The position numbers and the translations under genes were made by a program. Below are positions 1 to 9,500 of a stretch of 36,274 nt of DNA, in pieces. Position 1 is the stretch's first letter, and every line of letters begins with the position of its first letter. The notes beneath the pieces were generated by a model. It made no database searches. It saw only the letters and a list, made by a program, of their open reading frames with translations, and was not told where the DNA came from. The DNA is from DAOVFN01 sp964484305 (GTDB taxonomy: Archaea > Aenigmatarchaeota > Aenigmatarchaeia > QMZP01): the NCBI GenBank assembly GCA_964484305.1, contig CAZAEI010000011.1, forward strand, positions 1 through 36,274. The letters are read 5' to 3'.

Positions 1-103
1 TATGTGTACATCGTTGAATAAGATGGTCAGTTTATGCTGCATTCGGAGATACTATATACAGAATGATTTCCCAGAAAAGGGAGGGACGCCGAGGGGTTCA
101 TGT
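1..103. other. Window edge, no gene seen
   Basis: No open reading frame with coding character and no recognisable RNA gene is seen in the first hundred bases. This stretch lies downstream of the leftward small membrane-protein gene that ends at 338 and leads into the hairpin cluster that starts at 104. Confidence 0.5.
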
Positions 104-129
104 AAGCCTCTTTTTAAGAAAGAGGCTTA
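103..129. terminator. Perfect 11-bp inverted repeat, possible terminator or REP-like hairpin
   Basis: TAAGCCTCTTT (103-113) pairs perfectly with AAAGAGGCTTA (119-129) around a five-base loop, TTAAG. It lies beyond the stop of the leftward two-gene unit (338-4451), so it could mark transcript end or protect the 3' end. It is also the first of a run of short hairpins that continues to about 345, so it may instead belong to the repeat element described there. The inverted repeat is seen; the function is inference. Confidence 0.5.
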
Positions 130-345
130 AGCCAGAAAGGAGGCTATCCACTGCTTCGCAGGGAGTTCCCTTTGGAAACCTCCGCTAACGCTCCGTTACG
201 CCTTCCGGTAGCTGCCGACTTCTGCAAGCCGATACCCTACGGGGCACAAGTAAGCAACATGCAAACTCTACCAGACAAATTCATGAATATAGATGCCGCT
301 TACACAAAAGCCGATAGGCAAAACATGCAAATGTTTGCTAAAGAA
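130..345. repeat. Intergenic hairpin-cluster repeat, copy A
   Basis: A chain of short palindromes with 3-4 base loops: CTGC-TTC-GCAG, TTCC-CTTT-GGAA, TAACG-CTC-CGTTA, CCC-TAC-GGG, and an imperfect stem near 319-340. About 55 bases at 218-272 match 23252-23307 (copy D) with only scattered differences; both read CTTCTGCAAG, then GATACCC, then a small stem, then GTAAGCAACAT. This shows a dispersed family. Reading frames through it (172-375 on +) have no protein character and look like by-products of the repeat. Confidence 0.6.
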
Positions 346-592
346 GATTTTCCATACCTTTTAACTCATCTGTAATTCCACCCAGATCGTTTCCAAGGTC
401 CGAGAGCGTGTTGGCTGCCTGTTCGGGATTAGTTACCCTTTCTGTTGTAAAAGGCAATCCACCATAACCACCGTAAATGAGGAATCCTATAACACCTACC
501 AGAACAACCACTACCAGAACAAGCGCATAAACCTTCCTGGAACTTCCTATCACGGGTTTTGCTCTTCTCATCTCATCGTAAAGGCCCGCCAT
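338..592 (-). CDS. Small single-pass membrane protein
   Basis: An 84-residue protein with a short basic N-terminus (MRRAKPV, SSRK), one strongly hydrophobic segment at about residues 21-41, then a polar tail of about 40 residues rich in Asn, Asp, Leu and Gly (a TLSDLGNDLGGITDEL stretch) that could form an amphipathic helix. No known family is recognised. It begins 18 nt after the stop of the large cysteine-rich surface protein on the same strand, so the two are probably one transcription unit; it may be a membrane partner for that protein. The predicted topology is a cytoplasmic N-terminus with the tail outside (positive-inside rule). Function is unknown. Confidence 0.65.
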   Translation of the reverse strand: MAGLYDEMRRAKPVIGSSRKVYALVLVVVVLVGVIGFLIYGGYGGLPFTTERVTNPEQAANTLSDLGNDLGGITDELKGMENLL

Positions 593-610
593 TCAAATCC
601 CTCCTCAAGG

Positions 611-3199
611 TCAGGAAACCATTTTGTCAAGTATGCTGCTTATGTACATCCTGAGATCGTATATATCCCTTTTCACCTCGCTTCTTATTCCCTCCAGGTT
701 ATCAAGGTTCGCCCTTATCTTCGCAATTATATCATCAATCATATCCTTCGCAGTGGCGAACATCTCTGCCACGTCACTGAATTTATTTGCCCTCTCATCA
801 TCGCCAACAGAATCGTAGTATTCAGACAAGGCCCTGGCCTGCCTCTCAAGCTTGTCCATTCTGATCCTTATACCCTCTAGTTTCATCACCATCTCCAGGA
901 AGTCACCCCTGTCCACCTCCCCAATGCAGCATTTCTCAGACTTAGTTTTGCAGGCAAACCCTACCTCCTCGAATCCCTCCCTGCATAGATCCTCGAAGTG
1001 AATGCAATATCCGCCTTTCTCTTCGCATTCTGTTCCCGTGGCCTTGATATCGCTTGGATACTTGTCCAGATAAGCCTTCAAGAGCTCTTCTGGATATGGA
1101 GGCACACACCTGTAATGCGTTTCGCATACTCCACCTATGCATGTTGGTGTGAATTCCTCTTTGATTTCATCTCCCTTGCATATACATTCAGGATGCATAG
1201 AGTCCATGCCGCAGTAAATCGACGCCGGTGTTTCAACGACAGGCATTCCAGTTATAACCATACCAGTCAAGAAACCGGGCTCTTTAACATACTCTCTTTC
1301 TTCTATGGCAACAGCTTCCTCGGTGATGCTTTGTTTAACCGGAACTTCAACAGGAATGGATTTAACGTCACCTGTGAATGTAACCGGCATGTGTTCCATA
1401 ACCCCGATAAGGAATGTCTTGTATGTCCATATGTACACCTTCTGGCCGTAATCCTCGAAAACATAAACATAGTATTCATCTACCCCTTTCTCCCTCGGTG
1501 TATACTGTTGGAAGGCTGCGCTCAAGTATTTCTCCAAATCATCCCTGGTTTCAAAATCAACCACCACGGCCGCATATTGTCTGTCATCTTTCTCATAGGA
1601 TGCCATGTATCCCATAACGCCCTCAGGGCCCGGGCTCACCTGGGAGTCCTTGTATACGTAACCATCTATGTCTTTCAGTATGAGGTATTTTTCCAGCAGG
1701 GAGTAATCATAAACCATGAAGGAAGTGGGATTGATTACCCACTCTGTTCCTTCAGAAACTAACTTTACGCTGTAGAGACCGACTGCGTCTGTCCCTCTAA
1801 ACGTACCAGTGTATTTACATACAGTGTAAGTTTTGCAGGGCGGGCAGTAATGGCCTGGAACGCACTCAGGACACGCACCAGTAGTTGTGCAGACAGCATT
1901 CAGGGTGACCACTTCAGAAGTTCCATAGGGATTATTAACAGATACCTTAATCTCCTTTATTCCTGCCTCCAGGTCACCCATTCCAAAGGTGTTTGTGTAT
2001 ATCTCAACCTGCTCATTAAGATTATAGGTGTGTTTGTCAGTGGAAAGATACAAATACTTGTAGGCCGGAACGCACCTGTAATATACGCACGTCCCGCTCG
2101 TGCCGCATTCATTCCATACCCTGAAGCTGTTCACCCCACACTTTTCGTAATCGTTGCAGCGCCCTTCACAGAAATCCTTTGCATATCTCTCCCATGTTTC
2201 CGTGCTCTTGCATGATGTGCTCCCGCCCTCATATGACTCTGCACCATCATAACATTGCCAGTAGGCATTGCGGTATCCTTTCTCTGATATTTCTCCTATC
2301 CCTTCGTAATCCGTTCCTTCTTGAAACCCTTTCGAGCATGGTAGTTCAAACCTCTCCTTTCTATAACCCTCCGGGCATATGCAGTCAGAATCTGAGGATT
2401 GAGAGCCGCAGTAATTCGGTTCTTTGCAGTCTCTAGGGCAGTTCTTCTCGTTTTCAGGTATGGGGCAACCTTCGGCTTCACAGCTACCTCTATCACAAAT
2501 CCCATCCCCACAGTTAGGAGTGCAATCATCCGGGCATTTAACATGGCAGTATGTCGTGCACCCACACACCTCTTCCACAGCGATGGCGTCTACTGTTTCT
2601 AATGTGGCCTGCTGAGTGGTTGTCATAGCTTGTGTGACAGCCCCTGTGACTGAGGCCTCGATTTCCTTAATCATTGGGGGCTCTTCAATGGGGCAAGGTG
2701 TACACACAGTCTCGCATACCAATTCCTTTTCATCCTCATCACAGAAACCATCGCCACATTTTGTTGATATTCTAATGTAGATTGTCTCCTTATCCGAGAT
2801 GTAAGGGCATCTTTCCTCGCTTACAGAGACCATGAATGTCCATCTCCCATCATATTCCGGATCCGACTGTATGGTTGAGGTTGATTTATAAATTCCAGTG
2901 GAATCGGTATAAAGGGTTGAACTCACACCCTGCTCTTCATTGTAAATATTGAACACCTGATTTGGCATCAGGTTCCCATAACTATCATAAATCTTTACAG
3001 TAACCTCAAGGTAGTCGCCTGGATAATACTCATACTTATTGAAGTACAGATCGATCCTCTCAGGGCACTCCGGCCTTTCACAATCCCGCGGGCATGTCTC
3101 CCAGGTTTCACCGGTTTCGCATATACCATTACCGCAGACATTTCCTTCTGGAACACACCTTCCTATTACATGGCAGTTTTCATCACAGCCTTCAAAGAT
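611..3199 (-). CDS. Cysteine-rich secreted surface protein, C-terminal part (continues across the N gap)
   Basis: This is the C-terminal 862 residues of a large exported protein whose N-terminal part lies at 3300-4451. It holds several CGDG/CGNG-type motifs ending in CPRDC, a cysteine-rich pattern common in DPANN surface proteins. There are two beta-sandwich-like regions that look like extracellular MG2/Ig-type modules (around YFNKYEYYPGDYLEV and LSTDKHTYNLNEQVEIY), a long Cys-poor middle part, another Cys cluster, and a final helical coiled-coil stretch of about 90 residues ending in ILDKMVS. No C-terminal membrane anchor is seen. The next gene, 18 nt downstream, encodes a small membrane protein. 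The region is more AT-rich than neighbouring housekeeping genes. The exact role is unknown; a surface or adhesion role is inferred. Confidence 0.75.
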   Translation of the reverse strand: MFEGCDENCHVIGRCVPEGNVCGNGICETGETWETCPRDCERPECPERIDLYFNKYEYYPGDYLEVTVKIYDSYGNLMPNQVFNIYNEEQGVSSTLYTDSTGIYKSTSTIQSDPEYDGRWTFMVSVSEERCPYISDKETIYIRISTKCGDGFCDEDEKELVCETVCTPCPIEEPPMIKEIEASVTGAVTQAMTTTQQATLETVDAIAVEEVCGCTTYCHVKCPDDCTPNCGDGICDRGSCEAEGCPIPENEKNCPRDCKEPNYCGSQSSDSDCICPEGYRKERFELPCSKGFQEGTDYEGIGEISEKGYRNAYWQCYDGAESYEGGSTSCKSTETWERYAKDFCEGRCNDYEKCGVNSFRVWNECGTSGTCVYYRCVPAYKYLYLSTDKHTYNLNEQVEIYTNTFGMGDLEAGIKEIKVSVNNPYGTSEVVTLNAVCTTTGACPECVPGHYCPPCKTYTVCKYTGTFRGTDAVGLYSVKLVSEGTEWVINPTSFMVYDYSLLEKYLILKDIDGYVYKDSQVSPGPEGVMGYMASYEKDDRQYAAVVVDFETRDDLEKYLSAAFQQYTPREKGVDEYYVYVFEDYGQKVYIWTYKTFLIGVMEHMPVTFTGDVKSIPVEVPVKQSITEEAVAIEEREYVKEPGFLTGMVITGMPVVETPASIYCGMDSMHPECICKGDEIKEEFTPTCIGGVCETHYRCVPPYPEELLKAYLDKYPSDIKATGTECEEKGGYCIHFEDLCREGFEEVGFACKTKSEKCCIGEVDRGDFLEMVMKLEGIRIRMDKLERQARALSEYYDSVGDDERANKFSDVAEMFATAKDMIDDIIAKIRANLDNLEGIRSEVKRDIYDLRMYISSILDKMVS

Positions 3200-3485
3200 N
3201 NNNNNNNNNNNNNNNNNNNNNNNNNNNNNNNNNNNNNNNNNNNNNNNNNNNNNNNNNNNNNNNNNNNNNNNNNNNNNNNNNNNNNNNNNNNNNNNNNNNC
3301 ATTGCACTACACACATTATCAATGCAGCATGAGTTTCCTACTTGTTCGCATTCTTCTGGAACACACCTTCCTATTACATGGCAGTTTTCATCACAGCCTT
3401 CAAAGATTAATTTCTCCCCGTTTAGGCATGCCATTGCACTACACACATTATCAATGCAGCATGAGTTTCCTACTTGTTCGCATTC
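3145..3485 (-). repeat. 132-nt tandem coding repeat around the gap
   Basis: The 54 bases from 3300 recur at 3432, an offset of 132 nt or 44 codons. The 55 bases at 3145-3199 recur at 3353-3407. Together they show at least two units of an in-frame tandem repeat, each encoding ECEQVGNSCC through GRCVPE, with the assembly gap inside one unit. Matched stretches appear identical, which implies recent duplication or homogenisation. Confidence 0.85.
3200..3299. other. Assembly gap (100 N) inside a tandem repeat
   Basis: Exactly 100 N characters, the usual placeholder for a gap of unknown size. The base left of the gap ends a copy of a repeat that is intact at 3353-3407, and the first base to the right begins the part that continues at 3432. 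If the gap held only the missing 24 nt of that unit (compare 3408-3431), the two flanking reading frames would join in phase. The real gap could also hold additional whole 132-nt units. Confidence 0.9.
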
Positions 3486-4451
3486 TGTTTCACTGCACCT
3501 TTCCCATTCTATCAAAGAGTCGTCACATGAACTATACCAGCCTTCTGAGAGTGTTCCAACAGCCTTACATTCAGAAAAACAACTGTTACAGTTAGCATAT
3601 TTTATTAAATCATTATATTTATACCAACCTTCGCTTTTGGTTCCTATAGCACTACAATAAGGTTCTTTTCCTTTTATGCAGGCCCCGTCCTCGCAGCCGT
3701 TCGGACATTCAACGGTTTTGCTCTGAATCCCCGAAGAATTCGCATCACCGCTGCAGTAATACTCGATTATCTGGTCCTTGCAACCAACACAATCTAGGTG
3801 GATGCATTTGTCAACTTCACAGTGGATTTCAGTTGAGCCCCCTCCAATGCAGGTAGTGCCTTTAACATAATAATCCTTCCCACCGTCAGAATCAACACAT
3901 CCTGTTTCACTGCACCTTTCCCATTCTATCAAAGAGTCGTCACATGAACTATACCAGCCTTCTGAGAGTGTTCCAACAGCCTTACATTCAGAAAAACAAC
4001 TGTTACAGTTAGCATATTTTATTAAATCATTATATTTATACCAACCTTCGCTTTTGGTTCCTATAGCACTACAATAAGGTTCTTTTCCTTTTATGCAAGC
4101 TCCATCTTCACAGAAGTTCGGACAAACGTACGTCTCGTCCTTGATTTCATTATCATCGCAGTAGTACTCAACCACAGCCCCACAGGAAAGCTCACAATCC
4201 GTACCAGGCAAGCATGTACCTGTACAGTATGTACAACTATCGTCAACAGGAACACTGCAGACTGCCACATATTTCTCATCATAACTAGAACACACAGAAA
4301 CGCTTCCCTTAACATAATAATCCTTCCCGCCATCAGTATCGGTGCAGTTCTGGTAGCCCTGTGAAATCACGCTTCCAAAAGCAGATATAGAGACAAGAAT
4401 CAGCACGGACAACAGGATTGCAGACTTGGACTTCCAATTTATCCTTCTCAT
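3300..4451 (-). CDS. Cysteine-rich secreted surface protein, N-terminal part
   Basis: This is the start of the large exported protein that continues at 611-3199. The reading frame is open from an ATG at 4475, but I prefer the ATG at 4451. A TATA-like box (about 4473-4482) lies 27 nt before it, and it gives a classic signal peptide: MRRINWKSKS followed by a hydrophobic stretch and SAFGSVIS. The mature part is a run of Cys-rich modules: TDGGKDYYVKG units, a module of about 65 residues containing SEGWY repeats present twice with identical DNA, and a 44-residue unit starting ECEQVGNSCC that repeats into the gap. Many conserved cysteines suggest disulfide-stabilised extracellular repeats. The frame is cut only by the N gap; no stop separates the two parts. 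Confidence 0.75.
3485..4097 (-). repeat. 196-bp identical direct repeat (3485-3680 and 3902-4097)
   Basis: The sequence at 3485-3680 reappears at 3902-4097, an offset of 417 nt or 139 codons, with no difference that I can see. It diverges immediately after each shared block. It encodes the SEGWYKYNDL and SEGWYSSCDD modules of the surface protein. Perfect identity at the DNA level, including third codon positions, points to recent duplication or gene conversion. Confidence 0.85.
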
Positions 4452-4472
4452 TATATATACATTATATCCCTT

Positions 4473-4482
4473 CATATAAAAA
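4473..4482 (-). promoter_or_regulatory. TATA box for the cysteine-rich surface protein
   Basis: Read on the minus strand this is TTTTTATATG, centred about 27 nt before the ATG at 4451. It overlaps the upstream in-frame ATG at 4475, which argues that translation starts at 4451 from a leaderless or nearly leaderless mRNA. Just upstream, at about 4517-4532, is a TTCGGT-CCTG-ACCGAA hairpin of unknown role. Confidence 0.5.
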
Positions 4483-4555
4483 GCTTGTATGGGGGTATTA
4501 ACTCAGTTTCGATTCTTTTCGGTCCTGACCGAATCTCTCTGCTCAGGCATCTACT

Positions 4556-5461
4556 CTAGATTTCAGCCAGCTCCCTTACCCACTCGGGCTTGGTTATGCC
4601 CTTCTCTGTGACCAGGCTGTGCACGTATTCGGCTGGCGTGACATCAAAGGCCGGGTTTATCACCACGGCCTTGGGAATGGCCCTCGGGCTTATGACCTCA
4701 GAGGGATCCCTGTGCTCTATGGGCTCGGGCTGCCCCAGAATGGTCTGGGCATCGAACTTATAGGTCCCCCCGGCCACCACCACCGGTATCCCGAACTTGT
4801 TGGCCGTTATGGCAATGGGAAAGGTTCCCACCTTGTTCACAATCGAGCCGTCAGCCAGTATGGCATCGCATCCAACCAGGACCTTGGTTATGTCCCTCAT
4901 TATATAACCCACTGCGGCATCTATGCAGTACGTGACCTTTATCCCTGATTTGATGAGCTTCTTGGCTGTTATGATTCCCTGGTACCTGGGCCTGGTCTCA
5001 GTCACATAGACCTCGAAATGCTTGCCCTGCTTCCTGGCTGCCCTCAGTATTGCTATGACGTGCTCCGAGTGGCAGTGCGTGAGAATCTTCTCACCGTCCT
5101 TTATCTGATTGGAGCCTATGTCAGCTATCTTGTTTATCATGCTCTTGAGTTCCTTGATGTAGTTCCTGCACACCTGAACAGTGTAGTGCTTTATGGTGTC
5201 AAATTCCTCATACATCTGCACCCTCAAAAGGACAGACTTGATGGCGTTCCTCAGGGCAGGCTCTGTCGGCCTCGAGTGTGCCAGCTTCTCATTCAGATTA
5301 TGAAGCTCGGCAATGAAGACCGTCCTTGACTTGGCCTTGCTCTTCCTGGCCGTTATTTCAATGCACCTGACTCCAGAACCAGCAATCTTTGTGGCCCCCT
5401 GTATCTTCAGGGCCTTTATCTCAGATATAATCCTCCTGGCCTCGGGTTGTATTGATACCAT
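4556..5461 (-). CDS. Ribose-1,5-bisphosphate isomerase (eIF2B alpha/beta/delta family)
   Basis: A 301-residue member of the eIF2B/MtnA-like isomerase family, closest by motif to archaeal R15P isomerase, which converts ribose 1,5-bisphosphate to ribulose 1,5-bisphosphate in the AMP salvage route with AMP phosphorylase and RuBisCO. The expected catalytic pair is present: Cys130 in ILTHCHSEHV and Asp199 in VGCDAILADG. The sugar-phosphate-binding RPRYQG (158-162) and the IVNKVGT stretch are also conserved. The length is normal. A TATA-like box (5483-5494, minus strand) sits about 28 nt before the ATG, so it has its own leaderless-type promoter overlapping the end of the PP-loop gene. Partner genes are not in this window. 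An archaeal eIF2B-like role is less likely given the Cys/Asp pair. Confidence 0.85.
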   Translation of the reverse strand: MVSIQPEARRIISEIKALKIQGATKIAGSGVRCIEITARKSKAKSRTVFIAELHNLNEKLAHSRPTEPALRNAIKSVLLRVQMYEEFDTIKHYTVQVCRNYIKELKSMINKIADIGSNQIKDGEKILTHCHSEHVIAILRAARKQGKHFEVYVTETRPRYQGIITAKKLIKSGIKVTYCIDAAVGYIMRDITKVLVGCDAILADGSIVNKVGTFPIAITANKFGIPVVVAGGTYKFDAQTILGQPEPIEHRDPSEVISPRAIPKAVVINPAFDVTPAEYVHSLVTEKGITKPEWVRELAEI

Positions 5462-5482
5462 ACAATTATAATTAGCTCAAGC

Positions 5483-5494
5483 CACTATATAAAT
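5483..5494 (-). promoter_or_regulatory. TATA box for R15P isomerase
   Basis: The minus-strand AATTTATATAGT lies about 28 nt before the ATG at 5461, in the short gap after the PP-loop gene. The spacing fits an archaeal core promoter with little or no 5' leader. Confidence 0.55.
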
Positions 5495-5506
5495 TCCGCC
5501 CAGGTC

Positions 5507-6508
5507 CTATATCCTCAGCCTTTCAAGCCTTCCCTTTGACGTGGCCCTGGCCTCCACAACCCTCCTTGTCCTGCCCTTTTTGACCTCAACCCTTACCAGC
5601 CCCCTTCCCGGTGCATCAGAATACCTCACAGTTAGCCCGGCCGCTGCCTCCACAACCCCCTTTCTCAGCCTCCCCCTCGAAAGAATGACCGTGAGCGGCC
5701 CGGGATGACCAACCACCTCAATCATTGCCAACCCCATCTTCTTTGCCAACCCCAGCAGGATTCCGTTATCCTCCTCATTCCTTCCCACAACAATCCTGGA
5801 CCCTTCAAACCCAAAGTGCCTGCCATACCTCAGAAGCTCTCCTTCACCCCAGGTTATGCCTCTCCCCTCCCTGAGGAACCCCCTCAGCCTCCTGGCATAC
5901 TCCGGGTCTGTGAGCAGGCATCCCCCTGAAGGGGCGGGATACTCCCTTATCCCATACCTCCTGGCCAGCTCCATCTGGGGCCTCCTAGTCCTCCCCCTCA
6001 TGGACAGCATGGCCTCCCCCCTGAGCAGTCTCCTGGACTCTGCCCTGGTTTCAGGCAGCAACCTGGCCGAGAGCGGCCTCACCACCCCCCCTGCCAGCCC
6101 CGCCTCCCTCTCCACTAGCATCAGGGCCTGCCTGGTCTGGCTGAACGGCCGCTCACCCACAACCTCCCCAGTGGCTAGGAAGTCCAGGCCCAGCCTCTTC
6201 CTGAGCCTCTCGGCCCTCCTCAGCATGTAAACCTTGCAATCTATGCAGGGATTCATCTGCGAGCCATATCCATGGCTTGGCTTAACAAGCATCCTGAAAT
6301 AGGCTCTGTCCACCGGGACATCATGGAGCCGTATCCCCAGCTTCCTTGCACTCCTTCCGGCCCACCCACTCGAATAGAACGGGCATGTGAAGTGAACAGC
6401 CTCCACCCAGATTCCCTGCTCCTCCAGGAGCCTCACGGCCAGTATGGAGTCCAGGCCCCCTGAAAAGAGCACAAGCGCTTTGGCCTTTTTACGATTTTTT
6501 TGAACCAC
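5507..6508 (-). CDS. PP-loop ATPase, MnmA/TrmU-like tRNA thiolation protein
   Basis: A 333-residue adenine-nucleotide alpha-hydrolase. The ATP-binding PP-loop SGGLDS is at residues 16-21. NPCIDCK (Cys88, Cys91) and SGGCLLTDPE (Cys197) occupy the places of the two catalytic cysteines of MnmA-type 2-thiouridylases, so it probably adenylates and thiolates a tRNA uridine in the cytoplasm. The C-terminal 120 residues, rich in Arg and Gly, are unlike standard MnmA and may bind RNA. Translation starts at GTG (6508), preceded by GGTGAT at short spacing. The gene is divergent from the large surface-protein gene at 6559 and shares its promoter region. A truncated copy of its 5' end lies at 12697-12852. 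ThiI-like 4-thiouridine synthesis is an alternative. Confidence 0.7.
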   Translation of the reverse strand: MVQKNRKKAKALVLFSGGLDSILAVRLLEEQGIWVEAVHFTCPFYSSGWAGRSARKLGIRLHDVPVDRAYFRMLVKPSHGYGSQMNPCIDCKVYMLRRAERLRKRLGLDFLATGEVVGERPFSQTRQALMLVEREAGLAGGVVRPLSARLLPETRAESRRLLRGEAMLSMRGRTRRPQMELARRYGIREYPAPSGGCLLTDPEYARRLRGFLREGRGITWGEGELLRYGRHFGFEGSRIVVGRNEEDNGILLGLAKKMGLAMIEVVGHPGPLTVILSRGRLRKGVVEAAAGLTVRYSDAPGRGLVRVEVKKGRTRRVVEARATSKGRLERLRI

Positions 6509-6558
6509 AACATCACCTTTATAACAATATATAACGAAAAGACATCTTAATATATTAT
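6509..6558. promoter_or_regulatory. Divergent promoter between PP-loop gene and surface-protein gene
   Basis: Only 50 nt separate the two starts. TATAACAATATATAAC (6520-6535) can serve as TATA element on both strands: about 29 nt before the ATG at 6559, and before the GGTGAT/GTG start at 6508. A second AT run (TAATATATTAT) abuts the ATG. The block is duplicated before the second surface gene (12873-12916), with the central TATAACAATATATAACG kept unchanged. Confidence 0.6.
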
Positions 6559-9500
6559 ATGAAGAAGATCACAGCCTCAATCATGCTGATATCCTTCTTT
6601 CTTTTCACCTTCAACCATCTCTCACCCATTCAGGCCCAGACCACATGGACCTGCGCTTCCTGCTCAGACTGCTCCAGCTACCTCCAGAACGGCACCCTCT
6701 CCTCAGGGGACACGCTCCGCCTCACAGCAGACCTCCCCTCCCCCGGGGCCCACTGCATCAACCTTTCAGGCAAGGACAATATCACCCTGGACTGCAACGG
6801 CTTCACCATCTACGGCGACGATTCCGGCTCATACTACGGCATCTATTCCAAAGCCACGGACGGCTTCGATAACTCCATAATCAGGGACTGCACCAACATC
6901 AGCTACTTCCAATATGGAATATATCTCCGCTACTCGGATAACACCACAATCCGGAACACCTCCACATTCCTCAACACGTTCGGCACAGCCTACGCCATCT
7001 ACCTCATGGATTCCACAAACTCCAGGATAGAGGAAATAAACTCCTCCCAGAACGACTACGGCCTCAGCCTCTCCAACTCCGACAACAACACCCTCACCAA
7101 CATCACCGCCTCAGGCAACCAATTATACGGCCTCTCCCTCTCCAACTCCAACAACAACACCCTCACCAACATCACGGCCTCAGACAACTACTACGGCCTC
7201 AGCCTCTCCAATTTCCACAACAACACCCTCACCAACATCACGGCCTCAGGCAACAGTCAATACGGCCTCTCCCTTTCCAACTCCAACAACAACACCCTCA
7301 TCAACATCACGGCCAACTCAAACACCAATTATGGTATTTATATTATTACTTCAGAACAAAATAAGCTCCGCAATTGCTCCATGCAGAACAATAAATATGA
7401 TTTCTATGTTTCCTCTTCATCTATCGCAGACTACAAACAGGACATTGACACATCGAATAAGGTCAAATCAGGAAAATCCATATATTATTGGGTTAACAGT
7501 GCTCAGGGAGAAATAAATTCCAGTTCAAATGCAGGAATTGTCTACCTGATCAACTCGACAAACATAACAATAACAGGAGTAAATGTTTCTGATAGAAATT
7601 ATAATGGAATTTTTCTCTATTATACGAACAACACGAACATCATCGATTCAATATCTAATAACAACGTAAGAGGAGTCTACATGATGTATTCGATGAATAA
7701 TACTCTGAACAACATAACCACCTATAATAACTCACTATATGGTTTTAATCTCCGTTCCTCTGACAATAATACCCTCACCAATATTAACGCCTCAGAGAAT
7801 GAAGATTTTGGCATTTACCTGTACTACTCAAATAGCAGCATACTGTCCAATGTAACCGCCAACACAAACAAGCAAAACTCCGGTCTCCTCATCCAGGTCT
7901 CTGACAACAATAATCTCACCAACATCAATGCCCTGGAAAATGATGATTATGGAATCCGCCTCTACTTTGCCGACAACAACACACTCACCAACATAACAGC
8001 AAACTCCAATCAACTTTACGGAATCGTAATAGAGTGGAACTCCGATTACAACAGCATTACAGGGTCTCGAATTGAAAACAATGTCAATGGTGGTTTATGG
8101 CTTGATCAAGACGGCGGAAACGACCCAGAATACAACCTCATCTGGAATAATTACTTCAACAGCTCGGGAACATACGGCAACATCATGATAGATCTCGGTA
8201 TCGCGAATGCGAACTACTTCAATGTCTCGAAAGACTGCTTAGAGCCCAATATCATGGGTGGCCCCTGCATAGGAGGTAACTACTGGACAAATTCATCAGA
8301 AACCGAACATTCAGACCTATGCTCTGACACAGACGGCGACGGCATCTGCGACTCTGACTACGAGCTTGATGAATCCCAGTACACCTGGGACTTTGATTAT
8401 GAACCACTAACCTATACTATCCCCACCATCCTGCTGGAATCCCCCGAGGACGATAACACCACTTCCGATTCCACCCCAGACTTCATATTCAACGTTTCGG
8501 GCTGGGTATCCCAGACCTACAACTGCACACTCTACCTTGACAACGGCACCCTGATAACAGGGGAAAACAACGACTCCACAGAGAACGACACATCAACTGT
8601 GCTGAACCCCCTTTGCGACCTGGTTAATGATGACTACGACTGGTGGGTCAACTGCACTGACAACACCCGGGGAAGGGAGAACCAGAGCGAGGTGAGGAAC
8701 ATCTCCATACAAGTGGATGAAACACCACCGGTCCTTGACTTCGTCCCGCCGACACCCAGCAATAACACCTATACCCAGAACGAGAACTGGGTCTACTTCA
8801 ATGTCTCTGCCAGCGAGCCAATAAGCACTTGCCTGCTGGACAACGGGACAGCAAACCTGAGCATGACCTTGGGTGGTGATAGTACCTGGTGCTGGTACAA
8901 CCTGACCAGTCAGCCCAACGGGACCGGGGTCTACAGATGGGTGTGGGCGAATGACACTGCAGGGAACTGGAACAGGACAGGGGATTTAAATGTGACGATT
9001 AACCTCACCTCGGATGCGACACCGCCAGTCATATTCATCTACTCCCCGGCAAACACAACCTACAGCACCAGCACCATCCAGCTCAATGTTTCAGCCAGCG
9101 AGCCAACAGACACCTGGTGGTACCAGCTCAACTCGAACGGAACCAATGAGACCTTCACTCCAAACTCAACAATCTACACCACCCTCGAAGGTCTGAACAA
9201 CATCACGGTCTGGACAAACGACACAACTGGCAACGAGAACTCGTCCACGGTTTACTTCACCCCGGATACAACACCACCAGGCATAACAGTGGACTCCCCG
9301 CTCAACCAGTCCTATACCAACCATTCCGTAGACATAAACGTCACAACCAACGAACCCACAGACACCTGCCTCTACAATCTTGACGGAGGAACAAACTACA
9401 CCCTCAGCAACGACTCCCTGACAAACTGGTTCACCGTGAACCAGACCGGACTGACCAACCAGACCACCTACAATCTTATGGTCTACTGCAACGATGCCCC

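Noticed and set aside
172..375. 67-residue open frame on the plus strand
   Set aside because: It lies in a cluster of palindromic repeats; the translation has no protein-like pattern, and part of it matches the non-coding copy D.
998..1762. 254-residue frame on the plus strand opposite the surface-protein gene
   Set aside because: It is antisense to a gene with clear signal and domain content; it has no ribosome binding site and an unlikely composition.
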